The translations under genes were made by a program, and so were the position numbers. 64,000 bases of DNA from JAIPGX01 sp041650475. Lineage in GTDB: Bacteria; Babelota; Babeliae; Babelales; UASB340. The notes under the pieces were generated by a model, which was not told the origin of the DNA, did not search any database, and was given only the letters and a program-made list of their open reading frames with translations. Shown here piece after piece: positions 8,878 through 17,360 of this stretch. Every line of letters begins with the position of its first letter. Position 1 is the stretch's first letter. Location of the stretch: contig JBAZLD010000005.1 in assembly GCA_041650475.1 (NCBI GenBank), forward strand, positions 1-64,000, given 5' to 3'.

Positions 8878-9054
8878 GTGAATATGCACATAAATAAAAC
8901 ACCAATATTTTTGTTATACGATAAAGTCTATGATTCTTCATATGTCTATGCTGTTTACGACATAAATTTTATTTTTAATGATGAAGAAGAATGCGAAAAC
9001 ATCATAATTGATAGTGGTAATTTTCAGGACAACGAAAATCAATATGATGCTTAA
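8878..9054 (+). CDS. Possible small acidic protein, unknown
   Basis: A frame of about 58 codons. GTG 8878 has AGGG 8 nt upstream; ATG 8884 is two codons later; an in-frame TTG at 8854 is less likely. The peptide starts around MHINKTPIFLLYDKVYDSSYVYAVYDINF and ends acidic (NDEEECENIIIDSGNFQDNENQYDA). It has no signal peptide and I recognise no family. It stops 7 bp before the convergent mlaD stop. It could be a real small gene or chance; the rest of the 8644-8877 gap is AT-rich with only the terminator. Confidence 0.35.
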   Translation: MNMHINKTPIFLLYDKVYDSSYVYAVYDINFIFNDEEECENIIIDSGNFQDNENQYDA

Positions 9055-9061
9055 TTAAATT

Positions 9062-10672
9062 TTAATTACCTGTAAGTTTACCAACAGGAATAGATGATAA
9101 AACATATTTGAGATCATCATCACCAAATCTTATGCCACCACCAAAAAATGGAGCTGAGGTTTCTTTACCAAACATGTCATCCATACCAAATGTAGTATAA
9201 ATATTTTTCATAAAAAATAACTTATTTATCCATTTAATATAAGGACGTTGATCATACAGACGTTTTGTACCTTTAAAATCAAAAGCTTCTAAAGAAGTAA
9301 CCCAATGAAATTTATCTGTTTTCATTGGTACATAATAATCACACGCAACTCCAAAAGTACTTTCAAACATACCAATTCTAAATGCTAATCTATCAAATCG
9401 TTTACCAAACTGAAATCCAAACAAAATATCATTTTTTCTTCTAGTTGTTTTTTCGATAGTTCTTGCAAATTCCAATTCATCATGAGCTTGTTGTGCCTTA
9501 GCATAATCATCAGTTAAATAACCAACATTTTCAGGAGTGACTTCATTTCCATCTTTATCATACCATTGCTTATCTTCTCTATCTCGAATTATACTTCCTC
9601 TTTGATCTGAAACTAATTGTATTTGATAAAAATAATCTTGGGTTGGTCTTAATCTAACACTCATATAACCTTTAGAATTCCAGTCTCTACCAAGCAAACT
9701 TTCTGAATGCATATCAACATCAAGGACAAGAGATTGTGCTTTTGTAAGATAATCTTTTAAACCTCTGATAGATTTTTTAATATCATCATAAGTTTCATCT
9801 TCATTTATCAATTTACCTAATACACCTTTTCCTGTATTAATTTTTTCTACAACTTGTTCTGCTTCTTTAAAAGTTTCTCTTGCCTGCACTGCCGTTTCAT
9901 CTATAGTTTGAAAGGCAGTCCCAACCTTATCGCTTGCATCTCCAACTTTAGGCAAAGTATTATCAGCTAAAACTAAAGCTCCATGTTTTATCGCTGGAAA
10001 AGCATCAGTAATAGATGGAATTCCTGTATCTAAATTACGCATTACACCACGCAAATCAGAAATTGCATAATTTATATTATTTTCATTTTTTTGAAGCGTT
10101 TTATTTAAAATATCTGAAAAATCCGCCATTTTATCTGCTGCTTTTGCAATTCCATTTAGCGCCAATTTTAAATTTTCTTCACCTCGGGTTGTACCAAAAA
10201 CATTTTTAAATGAGAAAGCTATATCTTGAACATTTGATGCAATATCTTTAAATTGTTCCAACAAATCTGTAACTGTAGCTGGAGTTTTACCAGGCATAGA
10301 AAGCGTACTCCCTGGTAACAAGTATCCCGTAGAAGGATCTCCCGGCTCAATAACCAAAGATTTTGAACCAATCAAACCTTCCTGTGAAATCATTGCATAA
10401 GCATTTTTAGCAAGTTTAATATTTTTTCCAACTCGCATGTTAACTTCTGCCTTACCTTCTGGTAATAAATTAATGGATTCAACCCATCCGACACTAACTC
10501 CTGCTATTTTTATTGAAGCTTTTGTGTCAAGTCCACCAGTATCTTCAAAATAGGTTTTATAAAAATCATATTGTGCTCTATCCAACCTCAAAGCACCTAT
10601 GTTTACACTTAAATATATAAACACACCTACTGCTATAACAATAAAAATTCCAACACGCGTTTCGATTCTCAC
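9062..10672 (-). CDS. MCE/MlaD-type lipid-transport protein with long C-terminal extension
   Basis: 536 aa from GTG 10672 (AGGG 7-8 nt upstream). One N-terminal membrane anchor (about 7-26), then an MCE domain at about 35-115 (YFEDTGGLDTKASIKIAGVSVGWVESINL.., GLIGSKSLVIEPG), a coiled-coil helical stalk about 130-300, and a beta-rich C-terminal part about 315-536 (GYMSVRLRPTQDYFYQIQLVSDQ.., FGFQFGKRFDRLAFRIGMFESTFG) that reads like outer-membrane strands. MCE proteins pass phospholipids between inner and outer membranes. The barrel-like tail suggests one protein could reach the outer membrane. No MlaE/MlaF genes lie in this window. It follows gspK after 32 bp. Confidence 0.85.
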   Translation of the reverse strand: MRIETRVGIFIVIAVGVFIYLSVNIGALRLDRAQYDFYKTYFEDTGGLDTKASIKIAGVSVGWVESINLLPEGKAEVNMRVGKNIKLAKNAYAMISQEGLIGSKSLVIEPGDPSTGYLLPGSTLSMPGKTPATVTDLLEQFKDIASNVQDIAFSFKNVFGTTRGEENLKLALNGIAKAADKMADFSDILNKTLQKNENNINYAISDLRGVMRNLDTGIPSITDAFPAIKHGALVLADNTLPKVGDASDKVGTAFQTIDETAVQARETFKEAEQVVEKINTGKGVLGKLINEDETYDDIKKSIRGLKDYLTKAQSLVLDVDMHSESLLGRDWNSKGYMSVRLRPTQDYFYQIQLVSDQRGSIIRDREDKQWYDKDGNEVTPENVGYLTDDYAKAQQAHDELEFARTIEKTTRRKNDILFGFQFGKRFDRLAFRIGMFESTFGVACDYYVPMKTDKFHWVTSLEAFDFKGTKRLYDQRPYIKWINKLFFMKNIYTTFGMDDMFGKETSAPFFGGGIRFGDDDLKYVLSSIPVGKLTGN

Positions 10673-10704
10673 AAGTACCCTACCTTGTTACAAAAATTAA
10701 AAAA

Positions 10705-11826
10705 TTAAATCCAATACATTTTTAAGATTTTAAAATATTTTTTTAAAGAATCATCTTTTTTTTCTAAAGATTTTTCTTCTCCTTTTTTTTCCACATACTC
10801 CTCCATTTCCTTTATTACCACAAGCACCTTTTGCTTAACATTATTCACTTTACCACAAGATAGCACAGAATAAACCTTTGGCCCAAATTCTTTAGATAAA
10901 ATTCCAGAAATATTTTTTAAAACCTTAGGACATTCACCAAAAATTGGTGCCATATATTGCCAATTTTTTTCCCAATCAATTCCCCAATCTTTTTTAAAAT
11001 TTTCAATCAAAACATTAAAACTCTCTTTTAATTTTTCTGCATCACTTGCCAATGGCTGTCTCAATCCCAAAACAGTCAATAATGCATCAGAAAAAAATAA
11101 TAATTCCATTTTTTCATCAGCAGTAAAAACTGTAAATATATCTTGTAACGTTACATTTTTATTTGTTATTTCTCTTTTTTTATTTTGTGCTTTTTCAGGG
11201 GGCTCATAATATATATCTAAAAATTCAAGATCTGACGCTTCTATTAACTCAGAAACATCATCCAGTTTCTTTTTTCTCTCTTTTAAAAATTCCGTTAATT
11301 TTTTTAATATCTCCCCTTCAGCTAATTTATTTTTTATATGTAGCCCTTGTAATAAAATATTATACTCTTTTTTAAATTCTTGTTTTTCAAAATCAAAAGC
11401 TTCATTAATATTTATTTTGCCATTCTCACAAGTTATACAAAAACTAACTTCACCCTCAAAACCATCGTTCTTTTCTGTTAGATTAAAAGTTTGCCACCTA
11501 TTTAAATTAGGTAAAACTTTTTTTAAAAATTTTTTTATAAAAACACTCTCATCTTGCCTGTCCGTCGTAGCCTTGGCGAAGTCGGATTCTTTTTCTTGAA
11601 ACTCTTTTTTTTTAGGTTTTTCTATTGTTAACTGAGAAATCGCTAAATTAATACCACCCAAAGCAAGCATTCTAGCTTGTTCTTTTGATACCATATATTT
11701 ATCAAAATTTCTGCCAATATTAACACTTCTAACAAGTTGTAATGTTATAAAAGTTATAACAGAGAGCATTAATAACGTATATAATAAAATCGATGCTTTT
11801 TGTTTTTTAACTAATTTAAATTTCAT
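10705..11826 (-). CDS. gspK: Type II secretion minor pseudopilin GspK-like protein
   Basis: 373 aa. The N-terminus KQKASILLYTLLMLSVITFITLQL is a prepilin-like hydrophobic helix without the Glu5 of other pseudopilins, which is normal for GspK. Further on come ENGKININEAF (GspK 'GKINLN') and the helical region with LTEFLKERKKKLDDVSELIEASDLEF, as in the GspK alpha domain. GspK caps the pseudopilus tip. The ATG at 11826 overlaps the hicA stop by 11 bp, so it is translationally coupled to the toxin gene. Residues about 80-90 (SDFAKATTDRQ) are encoded by an inserted palindromic repeat. Symbol given by N-terminal pattern and operon position. Confidence 0.8.
   Translation of the reverse strand: MKFKLVKKQKASILLYTLLMLSVITFITLQLVRSVNIGRNFDKYMVSKEQARMLALGGINLAISQLTIEKPKKKEFQEKESDFAKATTDRQDESVFIKKFLKKVLPNLNRWQTFNLTEKNDGFEGEVSFCITCENGKININEAFDFEKQEFKKEYNILLQGLHIKNKLAEGEILKKLTEFLKERKKKLDDVSELIEASDLEFLDIYYEPPEKAQNKKREITNKNVTLQDIFTVFTADEKMELLFFSDALLTVLGLRQPLASDAEKLKESFNVLIENFKKDWGIDWEKNWQYMAPIFGECPKVLKNISGILSKEFGPKVYSVLSCGKVNNVKQKVLVVIKEMEEYVEKKGEEKSLEKKDDSLKKYFKILKMYWI
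11556..11588. repeat. Dispersed palindromic repeat inserted in frame in gspK
   Basis: An imperfect palindrome, far richer in G+C than its surroundings: TCCG at 11561-11564 and CGGA at 11583-11586 enclose CGTAGCC/GGCGAAG-like arms. Read on the coding strand it gives SDFAKATTDRQ. This sequence type is known to me as a dispersed repeat in small-genome candidate-phylum bacteria. Here it sits in the coding sequence without breaking the frame, as Rickettsia palindromic elements do. Confidence 0.65.
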
Positions 11827-12046
11827 TAATCATCTTATAAAATTCATCAATAGAAAGATTTATTTCTTTTAAAATCGTTCTAATTAAAGGCCTGGATAAG
11901 TCTTTATTATGATGAGGAATCGTAGTTCTACGCCCATCAGGGTGAACATAAAAAGCATGACTCCCTTTTTGTCTTTTAAATTCAAAACCCAACAAAAACA
12001 AAACTTTTTCCAGCTTTTTAGCATTTACAATTATAAGTTTAATCAA
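11816..12046 (-). CDS. hicA: HicA-family mRNA interferase toxin
   Basis: 76 aa from TTG 12046 with GAGG 6 nt upstream. The dsRBD-like HicA fold is recognised by GFEFKRQKGSHAFYVHPDGRRTTIPHH with the catalytic His in GSH at residue 30, then DLSRPLIRTILKEINLSIDEF. HicA toxins cleave mRNA, slowing translation. It overlaps hicB upstream by 8 bp and gspK downstream by 11 bp, so its translation is coupled on both sides. The start codon and coupling probably keep toxin level below antitoxin. Confidence 0.9.
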   Translation of the reverse strand: MIKLIIVNAKKLEKVLFLLGFEFKRQKGSHAFYVHPDGRRTTIPHHNKDLSRPLIRTILKEINLSIDEFYKMINEI

Positions 12047-12260
12047 CCTTAACCTCTAATTGTTGTACACCAACAAACTCGGGTAAAGAACTTTTATCAG
12101 CTTCTTCCATTTCTTCTAGGCACAATTCAATAACTTCTTTAAGATTTTTATGCAATTCATCTAAACTTTCTGCTTGAGTGTGTGCTCCTGGAATAGAGGG
12201 CACAATGCCTATGTACATTCCAGACTCCGGATCTTTTTCTATATAACTAACAAATTTCAT
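12039..12260 (-). CDS. hicB: HicB-family antitoxin
   Basis: 73 aa from ATG 12260 (AAAGG 5-6 nt upstream); a GTG two codons earlier overlaps the SD. The partial RNase H-like HicB fold is seen as FVSYIEKDPESGMYIGIVPSIPGAHTQAESLDELHKNLKEVIELCLEE. No separate DNA-binding domain is visible in the short C-terminus (LPEFVGVQQLEVKVD), so this is the short HicB_like form. It neutralises HicA by direct binding. The pair sits 34 bp after gspJ in the same orientation, inside the pseudopilin operon. Confidence 0.9.
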   Translation of the reverse strand: MKFVSYIEKDPESGMYIGIVPSIPGAHTQAESLDELHKNLKEVIELCLEEMEEADKSSLPEFVGVQQLEVKVD

Positions 12261-12294
12261 AAACACCTTTTTATAAAAATTTTTAAATTTAACT

Positions 12295-13326
12295 CTATCT
12301 TCTACCTGGCACTAACTGCATAGCTATTTTTTTATTAGCTTGTTGTTGTTCTCCAACCTTCTTTTTTTCTTCTTCAGCTTTTTTATCTTTAATCTCTTTT
12401 AAAGTTGGATAAGAATAAACTGGTATTAAACAATTAAAAGAATTACTTCTTTCTAAATTAACATCCCAAAAAGAAATATAAATTTCAATTTTAGCTGGAA
12501 CTTGTTCCAAAAAGCCTTTATCTTTTTCAGCTGGTTTTTGATCTTTTTTCTGCTCCGTTGCTTTTGTATCCTGTTCTTTTTTTTGCCTGGCTTGCTCATC
12601 TTTCATTTTCGCAATAGTCTCTTTGCTGGGCCAAATAAAAGATCTAATATATTCTTTTTCTTTTTTGCTATCTTTTTCAATTTCTTTAGGAAAAATATAT
12701 TCTACAAAAAATTCTTTAATATTATCTGCAACTAAATATTTACGAATCAATTCTTTTTTCTCTTTAACAACAAATTCTTCAGATTCTTTAAATTCAACAT
12801 TTTGCAAATCTGTAATCTCTTTTCTATAAAGAGAATAAACAATTTTTTCTTTAACACTCTTTTCTTTATTTTTAATTAACTCGTATTTAACTCTTACAAG
12901 TCTTGGGTATTTTTTAGAATATATTTGTAATGGATTTGTTGTAATAAAATTAAGACTTTTAAAAAGTTCCCATGTTTTACCCTTTATTCTTTGTGATTCC
13001 CCATCATAAATTTGTCCAACAAAATATTTATATTCTTGGTTACTTTTTTCTTGTTTATCACGCCATAGCTCATTTGGAGCGACGGCGGATTCGTCTTTTT
13101 TATCTTTTATTTTTTCATGAAATTCTGAAATAAAAGCTGTAGATAAATCATTTTCTAATTGACCAAATAATATATAAACTTTTTGGCTCAAAGAAATAAA
13201 TTCATTAGCTTTACCAAAATAACTAGTTGCATTTTGATAAATTTGAAGCATTCCTAAAATTATTACTATAGAGATAGATAAAGAAATTAACACTTCAAGA
13301 AGTGTAAAACCTGCTTTTTTTTTCAT
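12295..13326 (-). CDS. gspJ: Type II secretion minor pseudopilin GspJ-like protein
   Basis: 343 aa with prepilin signature KKKAGFTLLEVLISLSISIVIIL at the N-terminus (cleavage after Gly6, Glu5 present). Then LSQKVYILFGQLENDLSTAFI, typical of the GspJ alpha-helical spine, and a beta-rich domain with low-complexity Lys/Glu/Gln insertions (about 245-275, DEQARQKKEQDTKATEQKK..). GspJ is longer than usual because of these insertions. It begins 5 bp after gspI with no SD, suggesting coupling. Confidence 0.8.
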   Translation of the reverse strand: MKKKAGFTLLEVLISLSISIVIILGMLQIYQNATSYFGKANEFISLSQKVYILFGQLENDLSTAFISEFHEKIKDKKDESAVAPNELWRDKQEKSNQEYKYFVGQIYDGESQRIKGKTWELFKSLNFITTNPLQIYSKKYPRLVRVKYELIKNKEKSVKEKIVYSLYRKEITDLQNVEFKESEEFVVKEKKELIRKYLVADNIKEFFVEYIFPKEIEKDSKKEKEYIRSFIWPSKETIAKMKDEQARQKKEQDTKATEQKKDQKPAEKDKGFLEQVPAKIEIYISFWDVNLERSNSFNCLIPVYSYPTLKEIKDKKAEEEKKKVGEQQQANKKIAMQLVPGRR

Positions 13327-13331
13327 AATTT

Positions 13332-13829
13332 TTATTTAACAACTTGTTCAACAGTTTTTGGAGTAGATACAAATTTTTCTTTTTGTTCTGGATCTAAAAC
13401 AAAACTTATCATTTTAAAATCTCTTTTTAATCCCAAACCATTTTGCCACTCTCCAACAGATTCAATCAATTTAACTGAATCTATAAAATTTCTTAATTCA
13501 GATTTTTTTTCAATATCAATAATTTTATTAATAATTTTTACTCTTTTTTCTTCAGGTTCTTCTATTTCAGTTTTTATTGGTTTGCTTGATTTTGGTGTAT
13601 CTAAAAAAATTTCTAACAATTCTTTTTTAATTAAAAAAACTCGATCTAAATATTCTCTATCTTTCCATGTATCAAAAATAGATTTGATTTGCAAATCAGA
13701 AAGTATGCCTACAGACATAATTAAAACAAACATTGCAAGCATAACTTCTAAAAGCGTAAATGCTTTGTTTTTTACAAAACTGGTGCTCCGCGTATTTAAA
13801 AATATTTTTTTAAAAAATTTAAATATCAT
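13332..13829 (-). CDS. gspI: Type II secretion minor pseudopilin GspI-like protein
   Basis: 165 aa. The prepilin motif KNKAFTLLEVMLAMFVLIMSVGILSDLQ starts near residue 20, after a long basic leader; the processing site would be Ala/Phe instead of Gly/Phe. Order between gspH and gspJ and the small size support GspI, a tip pseudopilin that binds GspJ and GspK. It starts 7 bp after the gspH stop without a clear SD. Confidence 0.75.
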   Translation of the reverse strand: MIFKFFKKIFLNTRSTSFVKNKAFTLLEVMLAMFVLIMSVGILSDLQIKSIFDTWKDREYLDRVFLIKKELLEIFLDTPKSSKPIKTEIEEPEEKRVKIINKIIDIEKKSELRNFIDSVKLIESVGEWQNGLGLKRDFKMISFVLDPEQKEKFVSTPKTVEQVVK

Positions 13830-13836
13830 TTAATTA

Positions 13837-14394
13837 TTATATTTTTATAAAACCTTCATGCATATCAAAATTTCCCAAAAACGGCTCCATTTTAAAAGTA
13901 ACTTTTTCTTCTCGCCCATCACTTTTTTTAATTAAATAAATTTTTACATCTTGAACCAGGCCATTGGGAATCACATAACAATACGCTTTATTTTTATTTT
14001 CAGAAAACTGTTCAACTCTGCCAATATAAAAAGCATCCATTTTAACTTCTTCTGGCAAATTATATTTTGATTTTGAATACAAAGGCTCAATTTGTTTATA
14101 TATAAGTTTTTCCGGATTTTCAGGATCTTTTTCTTCTACTTGAACTGCTACAAAATCTGGTTGATTTTTATTAGGTTGAAAATATAATCTATGAATTTTT
14201 TGTGTAGCGATCGCTTCTTGACGTGCAATATTAACTAAACCATTAAATTCGCTTAAAACAGTTTTTAAATCAGCTTCGGGTTTTCTTACAACTAACATAT
14301 AACCGATTATGGTTATCATAGAACCTATGACAACCATAACAATCAAAATTTCTAATAAAGTAAATGCTTTATTTTTTGAAAAATTAAACACCAT
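13837..14394 (-). CDS. gspH: Type II secretion minor pseudopilin GspH-like protein
   Basis: ATG 14394 (185 aa) is preferred over the GTG at 14412 because it gives the normal short leader MVFNFSKNKA before FTLLEILIVMVVIGSMITIIGYMLV. The start overlaps the gspG stop by 11 bp. The following SEFNGLVNIARQEAIATQKIHRLYFQP is the GspH/FimT pattern (helix then 'AR.eAi....v.l.f'). It is a minor component of the pseudopilus. The processing site is Ala/Phe. Confidence 0.8.
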   Translation of the reverse strand: MVFNFSKNKAFTLLEILIVMVVIGSMITIIGYMLVVRKPEADLKTVLSEFNGLVNIARQEAIATQKIHRLYFQPNKNQPDFVAVQVEEKDPENPEKLIYKQIEPLYSKSKYNLPEEVKMDAFYIGRVEQFSENKNKAYCYVIPNGLVQDVKIYLIKKSDGREEKVTFKMEPFLGNFDMHEGFIKI

Positions 14395-14815
14395 CAATAA
14401 TATCTTCTCCACTACCTGTTGAAATTATTTCATAATATGTATGTTTATTTTTTTCTCTTAAATTATTTTTACCAACTAAATATTCAAAATCAACTTTCCA
14501 TGCATCTTCAAGTGCATCTTCACCCTTAGCGTAAGGCCCTTGCCATCTTTGAGCTTTTTCAGAAGAAAGCCCTCTTGGAAGTTCAACTAAGGCTCTCAAA
14601 CCACCTTCAGCTTCAGAGGGAAAATGCCCCATATCATTATTATATCTAAGAAGAGAGTCTTTTATCCCAGCCATTTTTAATTTTGTTGTACTTTTTTTAG
14701 AACCAAGAAACATTTCAGATACCTTAGGCCCCAAAATAGCCATAAGTGCTCCTATAATAATAAGAACAACTAAAATTTCCATCATTGTAAAAGCTGAATT
14801 TTTTCTTAACACCAT
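14384..14815 (-). CDS. gspG: Type II secretion major pseudopilin GspG
   Basis: 143 aa, family length. AGGAG lies upstream of ATG 14815. The N-terminus MVLRKNSAFTMMEILVVLIIIGALMAILGPKV has Glu5 after an Ala/Phe site; the body shows DSLLRYNNDMGHFPSEAEGGLRALVE and RWQGPYAKGEDALEDAWKVDFEY, the GspG signature with the C-terminal acidic calcium-type loop (STGSGEDIIDGV). It forms the pseudopilus piston of the type II system. Confidence 0.93.
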   Translation of the reverse strand: MVLRKNSAFTMMEILVVLIIIGALMAILGPKVSEMFLGSKKSTTKLKMAGIKDSLLRYNNDMGHFPSEAEGGLRALVELPRGLSSEKAQRWQGPYAKGEDALEDAWKVDFEYLVGKNNLREKNKHTYYEIISTGSGEDIIDGV

Positions 14816-14839
14816 AAAAACTCCTAAAAATAATTAAAA

Positions 14840-16069
14840 CTAACCTATTTGACCTAAAAATTTTGACATATTCATCATTGGTAAAAATACAGATAAAACA
14901 ATAAAAGCTACAATTGCTCCTGTAATTATAGTCATAATTGGAGAAATTTTTGCAACTATTCCATCAGTTACTTCTGCCAACTCAACTTCATAATCATTTC
15001 CAACATTTAAAAGCATTTGATCTAAATTACCAGACTGTTCTCCCGTACTTATCATATAAATCGCAATATTAGGAAAAATTCCCGTATCTTTTAAGTACTT
15101 TGATATTTTACCTTCTTTTATTATTAAATCTTTAGCTTTTTGTAATTTACTTTTTAAAACCTGGTTATCAATTATTTTTGTTACAATATCTAAACTTTCA
15201 GATAAATTAACCCCTGCTTCTAAGAGCATTCCCAAAGTTTTACAAAATTGTGAAACTGCTTTTATCTTAGAAAAATATGAAGTTAATGGAAATATCAAAA
15301 ACAATTCGTCTAATTTATATTGACCAGCTTTAGTGGATTTCCAATATAAAAAAACACCAACTAAAATTATTATCAAAATAGATAAACTAACATAATTATT
15401 TAATATAATTTCTGATACGTTTTTCAAAAACAAAGTTGGCCCAGGTAAATCTTGAGCACCACCACCCATTTGTTCAAAAAGCTTTGTAATCTTAGGCACA
15501 AGAAATACAATTAATCCCACTACAATTATAAAAGAAAAAGAAATCATAAAGATTGGATAAGACATTGCCTTTTTTATTCGTTTTTTTGTCTCTTCTTCTT
15601 TTTCTAAATATCCGATTAATCTATTTAAAATAACATATAACTTTCCACTTGCCTCACCAGCTCTGACCAACTGTACATAAACATTGCTAAATATTTTTGG
15701 ATATTTTTTTAATTGTGATTCTAGAGATTCACCAGCTTTTAAACCATCTTTAATATCAAATAAAACACGTTTAAATTTACCTTCAAATTGTTCTATTAAA
15801 AGCTCAAAACATTGCAATAATGGTATACCTGCTTTTAAAAGTACTGATAATTGTTTAGTAAAAAGAATTTTAGTTTTTGTATCAACTTTTTTTTCAAAAA
15901 TAGTTTTCAAAGAAAAACTTTGTTCTATTGCACTTACTTCTTCAATTTTTGACGGCATTAAACCTTGGCCTTGTAAAATATTTTTTGCAGACTGAAAAGA
16001 AGGAGCATCTATTGTTCCTATAATTTTTTTACCCTGTCTATTAAAAGATTCATATTTATAAAGAGGCAT
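14840..16069 (-). CDS. gspF: Type II secretion/type IV pilus inner-membrane platform protein GspF
   Basis: ATG 16069 (409 aa) has GGAG 8 nt upstream and gives the canonical start MPLYKYESFNRQGKKIIGTIDAPS; a start at 16090 is less likely. Two GspF/PilC domains: about 65-190 (FTKQLSVLLKAGIPLLQCFELL.., RAGEASGKL) and about 265-395 (FCKTLGMLLEAGVNLSESLDIV.., ISTGEQSGNLDQML), with three membrane helices near 165-190, 215-240 and 375-400. It couples the GspE ATPase to pilus assembly; gspE and gspD are not in this window. First gene of the minus-strand pseudopilin operon. Confidence 0.93.
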   Translation of the reverse strand: MPLYKYESFNRQGKKIIGTIDAPSFQSAKNILQGQGLMPSKIEEVSAIEQSFSLKTIFEKKVDTKTKILFTKQLSVLLKAGIPLLQCFELLIEQFEGKFKRVLFDIKDGLKAGESLESQLKKYPKIFSNVYVQLVRAGEASGKLYVILNRLIGYLEKEEETKKRIKKAMSYPIFMISFSFIIVVGLIVFLVPKITKLFEQMGGGAQDLPGPTLFLKNVSEIILNNYVSLSILIIILVGVFLYWKSTKAGQYKLDELFLIFPLTSYFSKIKAVSQFCKTLGMLLEAGVNLSESLDIVTKIIDNQVLKSKLQKAKDLIIKEGKISKYLKDTGIFPNIAIYMISTGEQSGNLDQMLLNVGNDYEVELAEVTDGIVAKISPIMTIITGAIVAFIVLSVFLPMMNMSKFLGQIG

Positions 16070-16207
16070 TCCTATATCTCCAAAAAACATTTCATTTTTA
16101 CTTGCAAAAAACTTATTTTAAATGCTAGCATATTTAACGTCATAATAAACACATAATAAAATAAGTTAAATATTTTTTAAATAATTTTATAAAAAGGGAG
16201 GCAACTT

Positions 16208-17296
16208 ATGAAAATAAAAAACTCAATTATTTTTATTTTTTTGTTTTCAATGTTATTTGGAACTAAAATATTTGGAATAGAATCAGAACCATTTAATTCA
16301 ATGCCATCACAACTTAGTGTAATTAGTGTAAAATATTATTTTCAAAATTTAATAAATTCTGGTAGAAATGCAAATTCAATAAATCCTGTCCAACAAAAAG
16401 CACAACAAGAACAAATAAATCAAACAAAACTTAATTTTTTAAAAGAAGTTTACAACGAAAAAGGCTATAAAAGAAAATTGTCTCATGATGGTTCAGATAT
16501 TTTGGATATTTTGGAATTAAGTAAAAAATTAAATTTAAATGCTGAATATGACTGTACTTGGATTCGCCTTTTTTATAATAAATATAAAGAAATTAATGAA
16601 GGCGATTTTATTCATGATACCGTTTTAATTCAATTATTAGAATCTCTTTCAAATTTATTAGAAAGGCATTTCAAACAAGAAAATGAATATAGTGCACCAA
16701 CTTTTGATTTTTTAAAAGAATCTGTAGAAAAAATACTTTTAAATAAATTTACAGAGCATTTAACAAATTTCCAGAATGACCCAGGTAACTTTCTATCTGA
16801 TATTTCAAGTGAAATAGGAAAAAATTTTAGAAAAGAAGTAAAAAAGGCAGAACAAGTTGTAAGTACTCAGGAAGAACAATGGAGATTAAAACAAGCAGTC
16901 ATAAAACTTCTTGAAATTATGACTAGCAAAATTGGATGGTCACTTGCAAATCATGAATCAATATGGCCTTCTGTAGTTGAGATTGCAAATGGATTTCAAA
17001 ATTTAGGTTCTCATGGAATTCTCGATCATATGGATGATCTTGATGATTTACAAAAAACATTAACTCTTCGTTTTTGTTATTTTTTAAAAGTAGCGGGATC
17101 GCATCTACCTAATACATTTTATGATGAAGTAGAAAATGATCTTAAAAGCAGAATAATTTTCTTTTTAGAATCTGAAGAACAAGATGAAGGCATAAAAAGC
17201 AAAAAGGAAATTTTGCTAAATGCAGTTAAAAAAGCTAAAAGCAAAGCCGTAATGTTTGAAAAAACTGGTATTTTACCTGATCAAATTGCTCAATAA
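16208..17296 (+). CDS. Exported protein of unknown function
   Basis: 362 aa; GGGAGG precedes ATG 16208. The signal peptide is about 1-23 (MKIKNSIIFIFLFSMLFGTKIFG). The mature part is mostly predicted alpha-helical, rich in Asn, Gln, Lys and Glu, with no recognised motif. It is divergent from gspF with a 138-bp AT-rich gap that must hold both promoters. A bidirectional terminator follows. Probably a lineage-specific secreted or periplasmic protein. Confidence 0.75.
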   Translation: MKIKNSIIFIFLFSMLFGTKIFGIESEPFNSMPSQLSVISVKYYFQNLINSGRNANSINPVQQKAQQEQINQTKLNFLKEVYNEKGYKRKLSHDGSDILDILELSKKLNLNAEYDCTWIRLFYNKYKEINEGDFIHDTVLIQLLESLSNLLERHFKQENEYSAPTFDFLKESVEKILLNKFTEHLTNFQNDPGNFLSDISSEIGKNFRKEVKKAEQVVSTQEEQWRLKQAVIKLLEIMTSKIGWSLANHESIWPSVVEIANGFQNLGSHGILDHMDDLDDLQKTLTLRFCYFLKVAGSHLPNTFYDEVENDLKSRIIFFLESEEQDEGIKSKKEILLNAVKKAKSKAVMFEKTGILPDQIAQ

Positions 17297-17321
17297 AATT
17301 TAAAAATAAAATATTAGTTAT

Positions 17322-17360
17322 AAAAAAAAGCATGTTTATTTTTAAACATGCTTTTTTTTT
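17322..17360. terminator. Bidirectional Rho-independent terminator
   Basis: AAAAGCATGTTTA / TAAACATGCTTTT stem with a 4-nt T loop, A-run on the left and T-run on the right. It serves the convergent genes ending at 17296 and 17359. Confidence 0.9.

Noticed and set aside
13075..13100. G+C-rich patch in gspJ (GACGGCGGATTC, peptide DESAVAPNE) as another copy of the gspK repeat
   Set aside because: Only a short GGATTC-type match is shared and no full palindrome is visible. It could be a decayed fragment, but the evidence is too thin.
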